Assembly (NCBI RefSeq): GCF_034043515.1
Contig: NZ_CP138214.1
Span: 310,001 to 374,000, forward strand
From: Pseudomonas sp. MUP55
GTDB taxonomy: Bacteria > Pseudomonadota > Gammaproteobacteria > Pseudomonadales > Pseudomonadaceae
Direction of reading: 5' to 3'
DNA length: 64,000 nucleotides
A program made the position numbers and the translations under genes. Below, in pieces: positions 37,116-46,702 of this stretch; the first letter of the stretch is position 1; every line of letters starts with the position of its first letter. The notes beneath the pieces are model-generated. The model was not told the DNA's origin, did no database searches, and saw nothing but the letters and a program-made list of their open reading frames with translations.

Positions 37116-38093
37116 TCAGTTAGTGATGAATTTGGCGCTGATGTAAGGGGCGTAGTCCGGCAGCACGGCGTCGACCTTGCCTTGTTCCTTGAGGAACGCC
37201 GCGGTATCGGTGACGGCTTTGGTGGTCGGTGCGCCCAGCAGGGTGACCTGGTCGGCGGCCAGCGGGTAGACGTTGCCTTGCAGCAGCAGCGGGATGTCGC
37301 TGGCCTTGGCACCGGAGAGTTTCACCAGCTTGTCGACGTTGGTTTTGTCGGCGAGCCAGGCTTGTGGGTCTTTGCGATACGCGGCGTAGGCATCCAGGGT
37401 GACCTTGGCAAAGGCGGTGACGATTTCCGGATGCTTCTCGGCGAAGTCCTTGCGCACAATCCAGGCGTCGAAGGTCGGCGCGCCGAACTTGGCCAACTCG
37501 CCGGAAGTGATCAACACCTTGCCGTTTTCCTTGGCGACGCCGAGGGCCGGGTCCCACACGTAGGTGGCGTCGATATCACCGCGCTTCCAGGCGGCGATGA
37601 TGGCCGGTGGCGCGAGATTGAGGATGGTCACTTTCGAAGGGTCGATGTTCCAGTGCTTCAGCGCGGCCAGCAGGCTGTAGTGACCGGTGGACACGAACGG
37701 CACGGCGATCTTTTTACCGATCAGGTCCTGAGGGTTGTTGATCCCCGAGCCATCGCGGGCCACCAGGGCTTCGGCGCCGCCGATCTGGGTGGCGACGAGG
37801 AAGGTTTGCACCGGTACCTTGCGAGTGATCGCAGCGGTCAACGGGCTGGAACCGAGGTAACCGATCTGCACGTCGCCCGAAGCGATGGCGGCGATGATAT
37901 CGGCGCCATTGTCGAATTTGCGCCAGTCGATCTTGGCGTGGGTGGCTTTTTCATAGGCGCCGTCGGCCTGGGCGACTTTCGCCGGGTCTACGGTGGTCTG
38001 GTAAGCGACGGTCACGTCCGCCGCCTGGGCAAACAGGCTGGCACCGGCCAGGGACAACGCCGCCAGCAAGCGCAGTGGGGTCAGCAGTTTCAA
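37116..38093 (-). CDS. tauA: TauA, taurine-binding periplasmic protein
   Basis: A 325-residue receptor with signal peptide ending at FAQAAD and the family body [52 protein letters not shown]. It starts with TTG at 38093, nine bases after GAGG; no ATG lies nearby in frame. It heads tauABCD. Confidence 0.93.
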   Translation of the reverse strand: MKLLTPLRLLAALSLAGASLFAQAADVTVAYQTTVDPAKVAQADGAYEKATHAKIDWRKFDNGADIIAAIASGDVQIGYLGSSPLTAAITRKVPVQTFLVATQIGGAEALVARDGSGINNPQDLIGKKIAVPFVSTGHYSLLAALKHWNIDPSKVTILNLAPPAIIAAWKRGDIDATYVWDPALGVAKENGKVLITSGELAKFGAPTFDAWIVRKDFAEKHPEIVTAFAKVTLDAYAAYRKDPQAWLADKTNVDKLVKLSGAKASDIPLLLQGNVYPLAADQVTLLGAPTTKAVTDTAAFLKEQGKVDAVLPDYAPYISAKFITN

Positions 38094-38232
38094 GGGGAAG
38101 CTCCTCAGTCAGGCGGCCGGGTGGTCGGCGTGTGAGGAGAATAAATGATCTAAGAATCAGAAAATAAATAACATTTTCGAATTAGCTTAGTGACAGAAGT
38201 AACCGTGAATCTCGAATGTGCAGAAAGCCAAT
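38094..38232 (-). promoter_or_regulatory. AT-rich promoter region of tauABCD
   Basis: A run of about 50 A/T-rich bases (38140-38195) upstream of tauA is the likely promoter and sulfur-starvation control site. The IS110 element starts just beyond it, so the operon is not interrupted. Confidence 0.5.
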
Positions 38233-38338
38233 GTGGGAGCAACTGTCTTATTGGATTCAATTCAGAAGTCATTTTCATAGGCAGCAAAGCTCCCACAGCT
38301 TAGGCCGTGCAATGCTGAAGGAAATTGCTGCTACCGAG

Positions 38339-39271
38339 CTAATCGGTGCGCTCTTTCCATTCAGTGCGGTCACGCAGCATCGCGTTCAGACGTACCAACA
38401 AAACGCGCATACAGGCGATCAACGCGACTTTGGCGCATTTCCCTTTATCACGTAGCGCCTTATATCGAGTCCCGAATTCTGGCTGGTCACGGATAACCAC
38501 CCAACAGGCCATGTAAAGTGAGCGACGGGCTGAAAACCTTCCGCCACTAATATGGCGTGCACCTTTATGCCTTCCGCTGTCGTTGTTGTACGGAGCGAGG
38601 CCCGCTAGTGCCGCGATAGGGCGCCCTCCAATCTCTCCCAGCTCAGGCAGGTAAGCCATAAGACTGGTGGCAGTAACCAGCCCGATTCCTTTGACTGAAC
38701 ACAGTCGAGCCACCTTTTCGCTATCTAACTCGTTCGCACTTTGACGAATCAGTTGATCTATCGCCTCCACTGCCACGGTCAAATAGTCGATATGGTTCTG
38801 TAATGCAGGCTTTACCGCATCGCAGGAAGCTGTTTTCAGGCGTCGTCTGTCGTCATCTCTTTGCTGAACAAAATGCTCCCGCTGCTGGACCAACGCGCGC
38901 AGCTTATCGTGCTCCGGGCTTGTAACTCGGGCGCTTGGCGAGTCTAGAACAGCTGCATAGTGCGCAAGAGACTTTGCGTCTATCGGGTCGGTTTTGGCTT
39001 GTTTGCCCATCGCCCTGGAAAAACTCTTGGCTCGGTGCGGATTGATGCAGATGACATCAAGGCCCGCAGCCTGAAGCGCCTTCATGACTTTGCGCTCATA
39101 ACCGCCAGTAGCCTCCAATACCACGCGACCAACCTGGTGAAGCAATAGCCACCCAATCAACCCAGGGAAATCTTCTTCGGCGTTAGCGCAATTTACCCCA
39201 ACGTCAACCTGATTAACTCGAGCCTCAAGGCTGTCCTTGGAAACATCAATACCTGCTGGATAGGAAAACAT
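38339..39271 (-). CDS. IS110-family DEDD transposase (recombinase)
   Basis: A 310-residue recombinase. The N-terminal DEDD domain shows GIDVSKDSL, VVLEATGGYERK and KTDPIDAKSLAHYAA. The C-terminal Transposase_20 domain contains VKGIGLVTATSLMAYLPELG and GLAPYNNDSGRHKGARHISG with the catalytic serine region. Full length and without stops, so probably active. ATG 39271 has AGAGGA seven bases before it; a TTG two codons earlier is possible. It is the only transposase gene in the window. Confidence 0.93.
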   Translation of the reverse strand: MFSYPAGIDVSKDSLEARVNQVDVGVNCANAEEDFPGLIGWLLLHQVGRVVLEATGGYERKVMKALQAAGLDVICINPHRAKSFSRAMGKQAKTDPIDAKSLAHYAAVLDSPSARVTSPEHDKLRALVQQREHFVQQRDDDRRRLKTASCDAVKPALQNHIDYLTVAVEAIDQLIRQSANELDSEKVARLCSVKGIGLVTATSLMAYLPELGEIGGRPIAALAGLAPYNNDSGRHKGARHISGGRFSARRSLYMACWVVIRDQPEFGTRYKALRDKGKCAKVALIACMRVLLVRLNAMLRDRTEWKERTD

Positions 39272-39299
39272 AGCCAAATCCTCTTACACTTAATGTGAG

Positions 39300-39450
39300 A
39301 GCGCTCTGGCTTGGCCCACGCTTGTAACTGTTCGAGGTGGGCTCGTTCAACTGTTCGGGCTCATGTCCAGAGCGGAGAGGTGAGTAGCAGCGTGGGCTCC
39401 CACACGTGCTTTAAGCACTCGGGGCATTCAGCTTGCTACTCACCGCTCTC
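39300..39450 (-). ncRNA. Candidate bridge RNA of the IS110 element
   Basis: This region is upstream of the transposase and is read on its strand. Stem-loop 1: GGTGAGTAGCA (39379-39389) pairs with TGCTACTCACC (39434-39444). Stem-loop 2: GCTCTGG (39303-39309) pairs with CCAGAGC (39367-39373), with an inner GCCCAC/GTGGGC stem. In RNA sense, loop 1 has GCCCC then TGTGGGAG, matching the left target half and the complement of the right half including the core. Loop 2 has ACAGTTG then ACAAG, matching the element's own end at 38240-38246 and, with core, 39478-39482. Exact RNA ends are unknown. Confidence 0.7.
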
Positions 39451-39480
39451 ACCCTCAGTCTAATCCTGGCTCAAGACACA

Positions 39481-39562
39481 AGGGGGCTTGCTCCCGATAG
39501 CGGTGGATCAGTCACCGATGGGTCGACTGACACTCTGCTATCGGGGGCAAGCCCCCTCCCAC
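39481..39562. repeat. Right part of the IS-split REPIN (left part at 38233-38239)
   Basis: Continuation of GTGGGAG from 38239, then the full inverted partner ending CCCAC at 39562. Rejoined, it would be a normal REPIN of about 87 bases, like the six others of this type. Confidence 0.88.
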
Positions 39563-39580
39563 AATGGACCGAGTTCGACC

Positions 39581-41164
39581 TTAGTTGCTGATCGCCAGAA
39601 TGCTCGCCTGGTACGAGCCGACGAACACGTCGAAATCGCCCACTTCGTTCTGCTCAAGCTCAGCCTGTTGAGCCAGCGATGTACGCGCCAGTTCTTCAAA
39701 ATGCGCCTGTTCCTCAACGGGAAGCGGTTCCTTGCGAAAGTACTCAGCGTGCAGCTCGCTCTGGTGCAGCGAGAACTGTGCAAAGCTTTCCTTGCGCTCG
39801 GCCATCGTGGCCAGCACCTGAGCCGACGGCGTCAGGGACGGGTCGTTGACCTTGGCCAGTTGAGCGTCCAGGGCCTGGCTGTGTTCAGTGATGCCATGGC
39901 TCTCATCGAGCAGGGCGGCCAGTGGTGCGATTTTTTCCAGCAGTTCTCCGGCCCACTCTTTCAGGTCCACTGCCTGGCCTTCGCGCTGCAATTGCAGGCC
40001 CGGCCGGCGGCCCTCCTTTACCACGCTGAGGAAGTTGGAGGTGGCATTGCCGCATTCGTTGTTGGCGAACAGCGGGCTGTCGTTCAGCGCGCAATACAGC
40101 AGGAACGCGTCGAGAAAGCGCGACTCTGAAAGGTCGATGCCCATCGGCAGAAACGGGTTGATGTCCAGGCAGCGCACTTCAATGTACTGGATGCCACGGG
40201 CCATCAGCGCCTGGATCGGCCGCTCGCCGGTATAGGTCACGCGCTTGGGCCGGATATTGGAGTAGTACTCGTTTTCGATCTGCAGGATATTGGTGTTGAG
40301 CTGCACCCACTCACCGTCCTTGTGCGTGCCGATTTCGACATACGGCGCGTAGGGCGTTGCCACCGCTTCGCGCAGGCTGTCGGTGTAGCTGGCCAGGTCG
40401 TTGTAGCACGGCGTAAGGCCGGCCTGGGCGTTGCTCTGGTAACCCAGGTCGCTCATGCGCAGGCTGGTGGCGTATGGCAAGTACAGCGTTTCGGCGTCGA
40501 GCACTTCCAGCTGGTGCGAGCGACCGCGCAGGAAACCCGCATCCAGCGCCGGTGAGGCACCGAACAGGTACATCAACAGCCAGCTGTAGCGACGGAAGTT
40601 ACGAATCAGCGCGATATAGGCGGTGGATTGGTAGTCGCGGTCGGTGCCGACAAACCTTTCGGCTGCCTTGAGCAACGGCCACAGCTGTTCGGGCAGCGAA
40701 AAGTTGTAGTGGATGCCGGCGATGCATTGCATGGTCTTGCCGTAGCGCAGGGCCAGGCCCTTGCGGTAAACGTACTTGAGCTGCCCGATATTGGACGTGC
40801 CGTAGTAGGCAATCGGAATGTCTTCCTCGGCCGGCAACGGGCACGGCATCGAGGGGCTCCACAGGTATTCGCTGCCCAGCTTGCTGTAGGCAAAACGATG
40901 GATCTTGTCCAGGCTGCTCAGGGTATCGGCCGGGTTGGGCAGCGCGGGAGTGATGAACTCCAGCAGCGATTCCGAGTAGTCGGTGGTGATCTGCTCGTGG
41001 GTCAACGCGGCGCCCAGGGCTTCGGGATGCGGCGTCTGGGCCAGGCGACCTTCGCTGGTGACGCGCAGGCATTCACGCTCGATGCCATGCAGGCAGTGCT
41101 CTAGCAGGGAGAGGTGTTCGCGCTTGCCGAGCAGGGCCAGGCGGCGGTTGAGAAGTTCGCTCAA
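39581..41164 (-). CDS. gshA: Glutamate-cysteine ligase
   Basis: A 527-residue proteobacterial-type gamma-glutamylcysteine synthetase, the first step of glutathione synthesis, using ATP. Recognisable regions are [44 protein letters not shown] and [18 protein letters not shown] chose the TTG at 41164, giving [13 protein letters not shown] and the usual 527-residue length with AAGGAA in front; a GTG at 41179 is possible. The gene follows the sulfur operons but is a core gene in Pseudomonas. Confidence 0.94.
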   Translation of the reverse strand: MSELLNRRLALLGKREHLSLLEHCLHGIERECLRVTSEGRLAQTPHPEALGAALTHEQITTDYSESLLEFITPALPNPADTLSSLDKIHRFAYSKLGSEYLWSPSMPCPLPAEEDIPIAYYGTSNIGQLKYVYRKGLALRYGKTMQCIAGIHYNFSLPEQLWPLLKAAERFVGTDRDYQSTAYIALIRNFRRYSWLLMYLFGASPALDAGFLRGRSHQLEVLDAETLYLPYATSLRMSDLGYQSNAQAGLTPCYNDLASYTDSLREAVATPYAPYVEIGTHKDGEWVQLNTNILQIENEYYSNIRPKRVTYTGERPIQALMARGIQYIEVRCLDINPFLPMGIDLSESRFLDAFLLYCALNDSPLFANNECGNATSNFLSVVKEGRRPGLQLQREGQAVDLKEWAGELLEKIAPLAALLDESHGITEHSQALDAQLAKVNDPSLTPSAQVLATMAERKESFAQFSLHQSELHAEYFRKEPLPVEEQAHFEELARTSLAQQAELEQNEVGDFDVFVGSYQASILAISN

Positions 41165-41378
41165 GTTGGATTCCTTCACGCGTCAGTCGCCCCAATATGG
41201 GGGTGGGCAAGACGGTCTACAAGGGTGAAGTTGAAACTGGCGTGATCGCCTGGTTCTGAGTCGATTTGACCCGCTCTGAATATGCCTACTTCACTCCATG
41301 AATTGGGCTACAGCGAAGCGATAAAATTCCGACGCTGTTGTCGCAGCGCCGAAATTAACTCAAATCAGGGGCAGGGAG

Positions 41379-41762
41379 CTATAGGACAGCGAACGTGCCC
41401 TGTGCTTTTGCGACAAGTCTTTCGCCTTGGTACACGTCGGCTTCGACCACCAATGTGCGCCTGCCGGCATGAATCACCCGGCTGGTGCACAACACGTCAC
41501 CGTCTTCAACGGCGCGGATATAGTTGATCTTGCACTCGATGGTCGCGCTCTGCTGGTCGAACCCGTGGACGCTGGAGCATGCCAGCCCCATGGTGATGTC
41601 CACCAGGCTGAAGATCGCGCCGCCATGCAGTTTGCCGCCGCGATTGCGCAACTGCGGCGCCAGGCTCAGGGCCACCTCCGCAACGCCCTCGTCCAGGCGT
41701 TGCAGGCGGCAGCCGATCAGCTCGCTGAACGCGCTCTGGGTCAAACCGGCCGGGATATCCAT
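41379..41762 (-). CDS. PaaI-family hotdog thioesterase
   Basis: A 127-residue hotdog-fold protein. LRNRGGKLHGGAIFSLVDITMG holds the helix and conserved acidic/glycine segment of PaaI-type acyl-CoA thioesterases. It starts within the tex stop (TGATG, 1-base overlap), so it is co-translated with tex. The acyl-CoA substrate is unknown. Confidence 0.87.
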   Translation of the reverse strand: MDIPAGLTQSAFSELIGCRLQRLDEGVAEVALSLAPQLRNRGGKLHGGAIFSLVDITMGLACSSVHGFDQQSATIECKINYIRAVEDGDVLCTSRVIHAGRRTLVVEADVYQGERLVAKAQGTFAVL

Positions 41763-44086
41763 CAGCGCTTCTTCAACTGCTTGGCGTTGGCAAACAGCGA
41801 GGCCATGGCGTTGTTGCTCGGGGCGGCTGTTGCGGTTTCCTTGCGCGGCGCGGTGTTCTGCGACGAGCGCGGTGCCGAGCCAGGGCGGGCGCCACGGGCA
41901 CCGTCGACTTTCTCGCCGGGGGTGTCGCTCATGCGCATCGACAGGCCAACGCGTTTGCGCGGGATGTCGACTTCCATCACCTTGACCTTGACCACGTCAC
42001 CGGCCTTCACCGCTTCGCGAGGGTCCTTGATGAACTTCTCCGAAAGCGCGGAGATGTGCACCAAACCGTCCTGATGCACGCCGATATCCACGAACGCGCC
42101 GAAGTTGGTCACGTTGGTCACCACGCCTTCGAGGATCATGCCCGGTTGCAGGTCCTTGAGGTCTTCGACACCGTCCTGGAACTCGGCGGTCTTGAACTCG
42201 GGGCGTGGGTCGCGGCCGGGTTTTTCCAGTTCCTGCAGGATGTCGGTGATGGTCGGTACGCCGAAGGTTTCGTCGGTGTATTTCTTCGGGTCCAGGCGCT
42301 TGAGGAACGCGGCGTCGCCGATCAGCGAGCGGATGTCGCGGTCGGTTTCGGCGGCAATGCGCTGCACCAGCGGATAGGCTTCCGGGTGAACCGCAGAGGC
42401 ATCCAGCGGGTTGTCGCCGTTCATTACGCGTAGGAAACCGGCGGCTTGCTCGAAGGTTTTCTCACCCAGGCGCGCGACTTTTTTCAGCGCGGCGCGGGTT
42501 TTGAACGCGCCGTTCTCGTCGCGGTGGGTGACGATATTCTGCGCGAGGGTAGCGTTGAGGCCGGAGATACGCGCGAGCAGCGCCACGGAGGCGGTGTTCA
42601 CGTCCACACCCACGGCGTTCACGCAGTCTTCCACCACCGCGTCCAGGCCACGCGCCAGCTTGAGCTGCGACACGTCATGCTGGTATTGGCCGACGCCGAT
42701 GGATTTGGGGTCGATTTTCACCAGCTCGGCCAACGGGTCCTGCAGGCGACGGGCAATGGATACGGCGCCGCGGATCGACACGTCGAGGTCCGGGAATTCC
42801 TTGGACGCGAGTTCCGAAGCCGAGTACACCGAAGCACCCGCTTCAGAAACCATGACCTTGGTCATCTTCATGGCTGGGTATTTTTTGATCAGCTCGGCGG
42901 CCAGCTTGTCGGTTTCGCGGCTGGCGGTACCGTTGCCGATGGCGATCAGGTCCACCGCGTGCTTGGCGCACAGCGCAGCCAGGATTGCGAGGGTCTGGTC
43001 CCACTTGTTGTGCGGTACGTGCGGGTAGACGGTGGCGTGGTCCAGCAGCTTGCCGGTGGCGTCGACCACCGCGACCTTGCAACCGGTGCGCAGGCCCGGG
43101 TCCAGGCCCAGGGTCGCCCGTGGGCCGGCCGGTGCGGCCAGCAGCAGGTCATGCAGGTTGTGGGCGAACACGTTGATCGCCTCGGTTTCGGCACCATCAC
43201 GCAGCTCGCCGAGCAGGTCGGTTTCCAGGTGGGTGTAGAGCTTGACCTTCCAGGTCCAGCGCACGACTTCACCGAGCCACTTGTCCGCAGGACGATTCTG
43301 ATTCTGGATGCCGAATTGTTGACCGATCATGCCTTCGCACGGGTGCATGGTGCCGGGCAGCTCGTCACCGACTTTCAGCGCGGAGCTGAGAATGCCCTCG
43401 TTCCGGCCGCGGAAAATCGCCAGGGCGCGGTGGGACGGCATGCTTTTGAGCGGTTCGTCGTGTTCGAAGTAATCGCGGAACTTGGCGCCTTCTTCCTCTT
43501 TGCCGGCGATCACGCGGGCACTGAGAATGGCTTCCTGTTTGAGGTAGGTGCGCAGTTTTTCCAGCAGGCTGGCGTTTTCCGCGAAGCGCTCCATCAGGAT
43601 GTACTTGGCGCCTTCAAGGGCGGCCTTGACATCGGCGACGCCTTTTTGCGCGTCGACAAAGCGCGCGGCTTCGGTTTCCGGGGTCAGCGACGGGTCATTG
43701 AACAAACCGTCGGCCAAGTCACCCAGGCCGGCTTCCAGGGCGATCTGACCCTTTGTGCGACGTTTCTGTTTATACGGCAGGTAAAGGTCTTCGAGGCGGG
43801 TCTTGGTATCGGCGAGCTTGATGTCGCGTTCCAGCTGTGGGGTCAGCTTGCCCTGTTCCTCAATGCTGGCGAGGATGCTGATACGCCGCTCGTCGAGTTC
43901 TCGCAGGTAGCGCAGGCGCTCTTCCAGGTGTCGCAGCTGGATGTCGTCAAGGCTGCCGGTCACCTCTTTTCGGTAACGGGCGATGAAAGGCACCGTGGAG
44001 CCTTCATCCAGTAGCGCGACGGCCGCTTCGACCTGTTGTGGGCGTACACCGAGTTCCTCGGCGATGCGGCTGTTGATGCTGTCCAT
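41762..44086 (-). CDS. tex: Tex, transcription accessory RNA-binding protein
   Basis: A 774-residue Tex protein. It has the N-terminal helical region ([36 protein letters not shown]), a YqgF/RuvX-like domain ([17 protein letters not shown]), helix-hairpin-helix motifs ([19 protein letters not shown]) and a C-terminal S1 domain ([29 protein letters not shown]). It binds nucleic acid and affects transcription, and is conserved and core. ATG 44086; the longer frame upstream is non-family sequence. Confidence 0.94.
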   Translation of the reverse strand: MDSINSRIAEELGVRPQQVEAAVALLDEGSTVPFIARYRKEVTGSLDDIQLRHLEERLRYLRELDERRISILASIEEQGKLTPQLERDIKLADTKTRLEDLYLPYKQKRRTKGQIALEAGLGDLADGLFNDPSLTPETEAARFVDAQKGVADVKAALEGAKYILMERFAENASLLEKLRTYLKQEAILSARVIAGKEEEGAKFRDYFEHDEPLKSMPSHRALAIFRGRNEGILSSALKVGDELPGTMHPCEGMIGQQFGIQNQNRPADKWLGEVVRWTWKVKLYTHLETDLLGELRDGAETEAINVFAHNLHDLLLAAPAGPRATLGLDPGLRTGCKVAVVDATGKLLDHATVYPHVPHNKWDQTLAILAALCAKHAVDLIAIGNGTASRETDKLAAELIKKYPAMKMTKVMVSEAGASVYSASELASKEFPDLDVSIRGAVSIARRLQDPLAELVKIDPKSIGVGQYQHDVSQLKLARGLDAVVEDCVNAVGVDVNTASVALLARISGLNATLAQNIVTHRDENGAFKTRAALKKVARLGEKTFEQAAGFLRVMNGDNPLDASAVHPEAYPLVQRIAAETDRDIRSLIGDAAFLKRLDPKKYTDETFGVPTITDILQELEKPGRDPRPEFKTAEFQDGVEDLKDLQPGMILEGVVTNVTNFGAFVDIGVHQDGLVHISALSEKFIKDPREAVKAGDVVKVKVMEVDIPRKRVGLSMRMSDTPGEKVDGARGARPGSAPRSSQNTAPRKETATAAPSNNAMASLFANAKQLKKR

Positions 44087-44442
44087 AAAACCACCTGAAA
44101 TTCTGAAAAAGCAGCTCGCACACCCGGAAAACAAGGCCTTGCGAGGCTGGTTGAGCGGCCCGACTGGCGCCGCTGCCTGGGTCAAGAGGCAGCCTATTGA
44201 CCCTCGAAATCGAAAAAACACGACAAGCGGGTGAAAAAAACCTGGCAGTAAACGGTAACGATCTGACGTTGCCCGGCACAAAGGCGCGGCATTATAACCA
44301 GCGTTCTGCCCTTGGGGGCTACTACGCCGGTGGTTCCGGGGCGTGGCTTGGATGGCGGTAGACGAAAAATCTGCTAACAATGCACACGGTGCGTATAACG
44401 GCAGCTAGGCCATAATGCGCGCCGAGATAAGAGGAGCATCTA
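44087..44442. other. Divergent tex-ompR intergenic region
   Basis: 356 bases with the promoters of both genes. An AGGAG ribosome site precedes ompR, and a CATAAT near 44411 may be its -10. No gene, repeat or strong hairpin was seen. Confidence 0.5.
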
Positions 44443-45183
44443 ATGAGCAGCACTGCACAAACTGCTGAAGGCGAAAAAATTCTCATCGTTGACGACGATC
44501 CGGGGCTGAGCAGCCTGCTGGAGCGTTTCTTCAACTCCAAAGGCTACCGGGCGCGCGCGGTGCCGAACACCGAGCAGATGGACCGCCTGTTGGGTCGCGA
44601 AGTGTTCAATCTGGTTGTGCTCGACCTGATGCTGCCCGGCGAAGACGGCCTGACCGCCTGCAAGCGTCTGCGCGGCGCGAACAACCAGATCCCGATCATC
44701 ATGCTCACCGCCAAGGGTGACGAGCTGAGTCGTATCAAGGGCCTCGAACTGGGCGCTGATGACTACCTGGCCAAGCCGTTCAACCCTGACGAGTTGATGG
44801 CGCGGGTCAAGGCCGTGTTGCGCCGTCAGGCCCCCTCGGTACCGGGTGCGCCAGGCAGCGAAGACGAAAGCGTGACCTTTGGCGACTACGAGTTGTCCCT
44901 GGCCACCCGCGAGCTCAAGCGTGGCGACGAAGTGCACATGCTCACCACCGGCGAATTCGCGGTGCTCAAGGCTCTGGTGATGAACGCTCGCCAGCCACTG
45001 ACCCGCGACAAGCTGATGAACCTGGCCCGTGGCCGAGAATGGGACGCCCTGGAGCGCTCCATCGATGTGCAGATCTCCCGACTGCGCCGGATGATCGAGC
45101 CAGACCCTTCCAAGCCGCGATATATCCAGACGGTGTGGGGTGTGGGTTATGTGTTTGTGCCGGATGGCACCGCAACCAAGTGA
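44443..45183 (+). CDS. ompR: OmpR, response regulator
   Basis: A 246-residue regulator with a receiver domain (LIVDDDPG, phospho-acceptor Asp61 in VVLDLMLPGEDGL, Thr in MLTAKGD, Lys in YLAKPFNPDE) and a winged-helix DNA-binding domain ending VWGVGYVFVPDG. Its pairing with the following EnvZ kinase and its sequence support OmpR. It regulates porins and envelope or biofilm genes in relatives. Confidence 0.9.
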   Translation: MSSTAQTAEGEKILIVDDDPGLSSLLERFFNSKGYRARAVPNTEQMDRLLGREVFNLVVLDLMLPGEDGLTACKRLRGANNQIPIIMLTAKGDELSRIKGLELGADDYLAKPFNPDELMARVKAVLRRQAPSVPGAPGSEDESVTFGDYELSLATRELKRGDEVHMLTTGEFAVLKALVMNARQPLTRDKLMNLARGREWDALERSIDVQISRLRRMIEPDPSKPRYIQTVWGVGYVFVPDGTATK

Positions 45184-45299
45184 CCGATGATTTGCAGGGG
45201 CGGGCATCCGGCGTTTGATTCCTTGGGGGTCGACGGGGTGCCCGGCGTCTGCAATTCTGCGAGCGCCGCTCGTTTCTGCAAGGTGTCTAGCTGTCTCCT

Positions 45300-46613
45300 A
45301 TGAAAACCCCGCTGTGGTTCCCGCAAAGTTTCTTCTCCCGCACCCTTTGGCTGGTGCTGATCGTCGTTCTGTTTTCGAAAGCCCTCACACTGGTTTATCT
45401 GCTGATGAACGAGGACGTGCTGGTGGATCGGCAGTACAGCCATGGTGTCGCCTTGACGTTGCGTGCCTACTGGGCCGTAGACCCCGAGAACCGTGAAAAG
45501 GTAGCCAAGGCCTCTACGCTGATTCGGGTTGACGGCGCCGGCGTGCCTGAGGGCGAACAGCATTGGCCCTACAGTGAAATCTACCAGCGCCAGATGCAGG
45601 CGGAGCTGGGCGAGGACACCGAAGTGCGGCTGCGCATGCATGTTTCGCCTGCGCTGTGGGTGAGGGCGCCGAGTCTGGGCGATGCGTGGATCAAGGTGCC
45701 GCTGTATCCGCACCCGTTGCGCGGTCAGAAAATCTGGAACGTATTGGGCTGGTTCCTTGCGATCGGGCTGCTTTCAACCGCGTCCGCATGGATTTTCGTG
45801 CGCCAGCTCAACCAACCGCTCAAGCGTCTGGTGTTCGCAGCCCGCCAATTGGGTCAGGGGCGCAGCGTGCGCCTGCCGGTCAGCGATACGCCCAGCGAGA
45901 TGACCGAGGTGTATGGCGCATTCAACCAGATGGCGGAGGATGTCGAGCAGGCCGGGCGCGAGCGCGAGCTGATGTTGGCGGGTGTGTCCCATGACCTGCG
46001 CACGCCGCTGACGCGCTTGCGCTTGTCCCTGGAGTTGATGGGCGACCATACCGACCTCACCGATGACATGGTGCGGGACATCGAGGATATGGACGCAATC
46101 CTGGACCAGTTCCTGGCGTTCATCCGTGACGGGCGTGATGAGGTTGTGGAGGAGGTCGATCTGACTGATCTGGTGCGTGAAGTGGTCGCGCCCTACAACC
46201 AGAGCGGCGAGCAGGTGCGCATGCGCCTGGAACCGATCCAGCCGTTTGCTTTACGCAGGGTGTCGATGAAGCGCCTGCTCAACAACCTGATCGGCAATGC
46301 CTTGCATCATGCCGGTTCGGATGTGGAAGTGGCGGCCTACGTGTCCGGCGACAGCGCTGCGCCCTATGTGGTGCTGAGCGTGATGGACCGCGGTACCGGT
46401 ATCGACCCGGCTGAACTGGAAGCCATTTTCAACCCGTTCACCCGTGGCGACCGCGCCAGGGGTGGTAAAGGTACCGGTTTGGGGCTGGCGATCGTGCGGC
46501 GGATTGCGTCGATGCATGGCGGCAACGTCGAATTGCGCAACCGTGAAGAGGGCGGGCTGGAAGCACGGGTGCGCTTGCCGCTTGGGTTGATGCTGCCTAG
46601 GGATGCGGTGTAG
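45300..46613 (+). CDS. envZ: EnvZ, sensor histidine kinase
   Basis: A 437-residue two-helix membrane kinase. A helix near residue 15 and another at about 145-168 enclose a periplasmic sensor; then come HAMP, the H-box GVSHDLRTPLTRLRLSLEL, the N-box NLIGNALHH, DRGTGID and GKGTGLGLAI. It phosphorylates OmpR in response to osmolarity. The start is 116 bases after the ompR stop, in the same direction, so probably one operon. Confidence 0.9.
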   Translation: MKTPLWFPQSFFSRTLWLVLIVVLFSKALTLVYLLMNEDVLVDRQYSHGVALTLRAYWAVDPENREKVAKASTLIRVDGAGVPEGEQHWPYSEIYQRQMQAELGEDTEVRLRMHVSPALWVRAPSLGDAWIKVPLYPHPLRGQKIWNVLGWFLAIGLLSTASAWIFVRQLNQPLKRLVFAARQLGQGRSVRLPVSDTPSEMTEVYGAFNQMAEDVEQAGRERELMLAGVSHDLRTPLTRLRLSLELMGDHTDLTDDMVRDIEDMDAILDQFLAFIRDGRDEVVEEVDLTDLVREVVAPYNQSGEQVRMRLEPIQPFALRRVSMKRLLNNLIGNALHHAGSDVEVAAYVSGDSAAPYVVLSVMDRGTGIDPAELEAIFNPFTRGDRARGGKGTGLGLAIVRRIASMHGGNVELRNREEGGLEARVRLPLGLMLPRDAV

Positions 46614-46702
46614 AAGCAGCGGCAAGTTTCAAGCTTGAAGCTGCAAGAGAAAGGCAGGCCGCTTTTGCCCTTTCTTGCAGCTTGCGGCTTGAAGCTGCTT
46701 CT
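46614..46702. repeat. Long palindrome between convergent envZ and rimK
   Basis: Outer arms AAGCAGC/GCTGCTT and inner GCTGCAAGAGAAAGG with its near-complement. It is of the same family as 1427-1556 and 29946-29980, and is likely a bidirectional transcription stop. Confidence 0.8.

Larger units (their letters stand above)
38240..39480 (-). mobile_element. IS110-family insertion sequence within a REPIN
   Basis: A 1241-base element. On the left, the REP start GTGGGAG (38233-38239) is cut; on the right, AGGGGGCTTGCTCCCGAT resumes at 39481. AG occurs at both edges (CT in the element's own direction), fitting the short duplicated core of IS110 elements. It has no long terminal inverted repeats, also typical. 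It holds one DEDD transposase gene and a ~200-base structured non-coding region upstream of it. IS621, a characterised IS110 member, also targets REP DNA with a CT core. Confidence 0.9.

Noticed and set aside
36477..38135. 552-codon plus-strand frame opposite tauA and tauB
   Set aside because: It is antisense to two well-supported genes and shows no family motif.
42446..44014. 522-codon plus-strand frame opposite tex
   Set aside because: tex is clear and full-length on the minus strand; the opposite frame has no recognised domain.
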